From Chloracidobacterium sp. (GTDB lineage Bacteria; Acidobacteriota; Blastocatellia; Pyrinomonadales; Pyrinomonadaceae): DNA of 64,000 nt. Numbering within the stretch: position 1 is the stretch's first letter; each line of letters starts with the position of its first letter. The position numbers and the translations under genes are program-made. The notes under the pieces were generated by a model. That model searched no databases and was not told the origin of the DNA. It saw only the letters and a list, made by a program, of their open reading frames with translations. Below, piece after piece: positions 63,383 to 64,000 of the stretch. Where the stretch lies: contig JADJTD010000001.1 of the NCBI GenBank assembly GCA_016711345.1, positions 1,488,001 through 1,552,000 of the forward strand. Direction: 5' to 3'.

Positions 63383-64000
63383 ATGACGAAATTTGACGAA
63401 AACGGCGGGCAAAACGACTTTGAACTTGGTGTAGAGGGCTTTCAATTCTCGGATCTATTTGACGCAGTAAAACTCAAGGAATTGGCTGAGCGGTTTTACG
63501 CCGGTATTGAGAAAGACGACGCAGTGCTGCATTCGGCACTAACAAAATACATCGCCTCGCGTGGAGTCGGCTATGAGCGCAAGGTCGAGTCAAAGATATT
63601 GACCGACTCAGCTCCCTACCTCTCAGAATTTATCGCTCGACTGTTCAAGATCAACCGCGAGAGGTCTGAGCTTGAGCGAGATGTTCTGGTTCAAAATCCT
63701 GTCTGGAAATTCAAATTCTTTGTCCAGCGGCGTGCGATCAAGAAATATAAGGCCGATCAGGTCGCAGAAATGAACGAAGCGGAGCTTTGGCGCGCTCTCA
63801 CCGAGCTTCGAAATGCGGCTTTTGACGAAACGTTAATCTTCGACGAAGAATTATCGATCGCGACAATGACGCAGAGGCTCGTCGAGGCTGAGGAGGCCCT
63901 TACAGGGACGGCGAGCGACGGTGAAGAGGTTTCGCACGATCTCGACAACGCTTCGTCAACCGCCCAACGAATCAATTCGGCATACGAAAAACTAAAGGAT
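63383..64000 (+). CDS. Unknown soluble protein, 3'-truncated by window edge
   Basis: At least 206 residues from ATG 63383 (GAGGC 6 nt upstream). No stop before the window ends. All-helical and charged, no signal peptide or membrane segment. Composition and codon use agree with neighbours. No family was recognised from the visible part. Divergent from the tyrosine kinase gene across 223 nt that show no other gene. Confidence 0.7.
   Translation, partial: MTKFDENGGQNDFELGVEGFQFSDLFDAVKLKELAERFYAGIEKDDAVLHSALTKYIASRGVGYERKVESKILTDSAPYLSEFIARLFKINRERSELERDVLVQNPVWKFKFFVQRRAIKKYKADQVAEMNEAELWRALTELRNAAFDETLIFDEELSIATMTQRLVEAEEALTGTASDGEEVSHDLDNASSTAQRINSAYEKLKD

Overview
The window looks like chromosomal DNA of a Gram-negative heterotroph, most likely an acidobacterium of the Blastocatellia/Pyrinomonadales type. 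This is inferred, not proven. It rests on mid GC content, a five-helix (Sdh1-like) succinate dehydrogenase anchor, bacillithiol synthesis (BshB1), an intact elongasome operon, many secreted proteins of unknown function, and dense small palindromic repeats between genes. No transposase, prophage, CRISPR array or rRNA was seen. There is one tRNA gene, tRNA-Thr(CGU).

Layout. 1-1.6 kb: a truncated serine hydrolase gene and a DUF4261-like gene separated by a structure with the architecture of an integron attC site. 1.7-13.7 kb: K+-dependent membrane pyrophosphatase, a secreted beta-helix protein, a YdeI/OmdA-like protein, a HerA/DUF853 ATPase, a secreted PETase/cutinase-like hydrolase, an Asp-box propeller protein coupled to a ThiS/MoaD-like protein, a membrane-anchored amidase and a YbbC/NamZ muramidase. 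13.8-18.9 kb (minus strand): a YegP protein with a histone-H1-like tail, then sdhC-sdhA-sdhB and a TPR gene. 19.1-24.6 kb: a uricolytic operon (allB, alc, uraD, uraH, uaZ and a DUF6986 TIM-barrel gene). 24.7-26.9 kb: an orphan antitoxin-like gene and a GH133 debranching enzyme. 27.4-35.7 kb: mreB-mreC-mreD-PBP2-rodA-PBP1A. 35.7-48 kb: esterase, lipB, redox and envelope proteins, a repeat island, bshB1, a J-domain protein, an HI0933 flavoprotein, YceI, and a D-Ala-D-Ala dipeptidase fused to a POTRA-like domain. 48-64 kb: cspA, tryptophan dioxygenase, hemW, purL, DinB-like proteins, redoxins, an MgtE-N/CBS protein, a lytic transglycosylase, dTDP-glucose dehydratase, a Wzc-like tyrosine autokinase and a truncated unknown gene.

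How the genes work together. Several blocks concern the cell wall: elongasome, muramidase, lytic transglycosylase and dipeptidase. The uricolytic operon covers urate to ureidoglycolate plus urea. No recognisable ureidoglycolate lyase follows; a DUF6986 enzyme takes its place in the operon.

The most striking property is the repeat content. At least ten inverted-repeat elements from several unrelated families lie between genes. Some reach into coding sequence: an in-frame hairpin inside purL, the last ~28 codons of lipB, a short repeat in a PH-domain gene, and stop codons at two convergent junctions. A ~180 bp element occurs twice in opposite orientation 18 kb apart. With the attC-like site, these are the signals most worth following.
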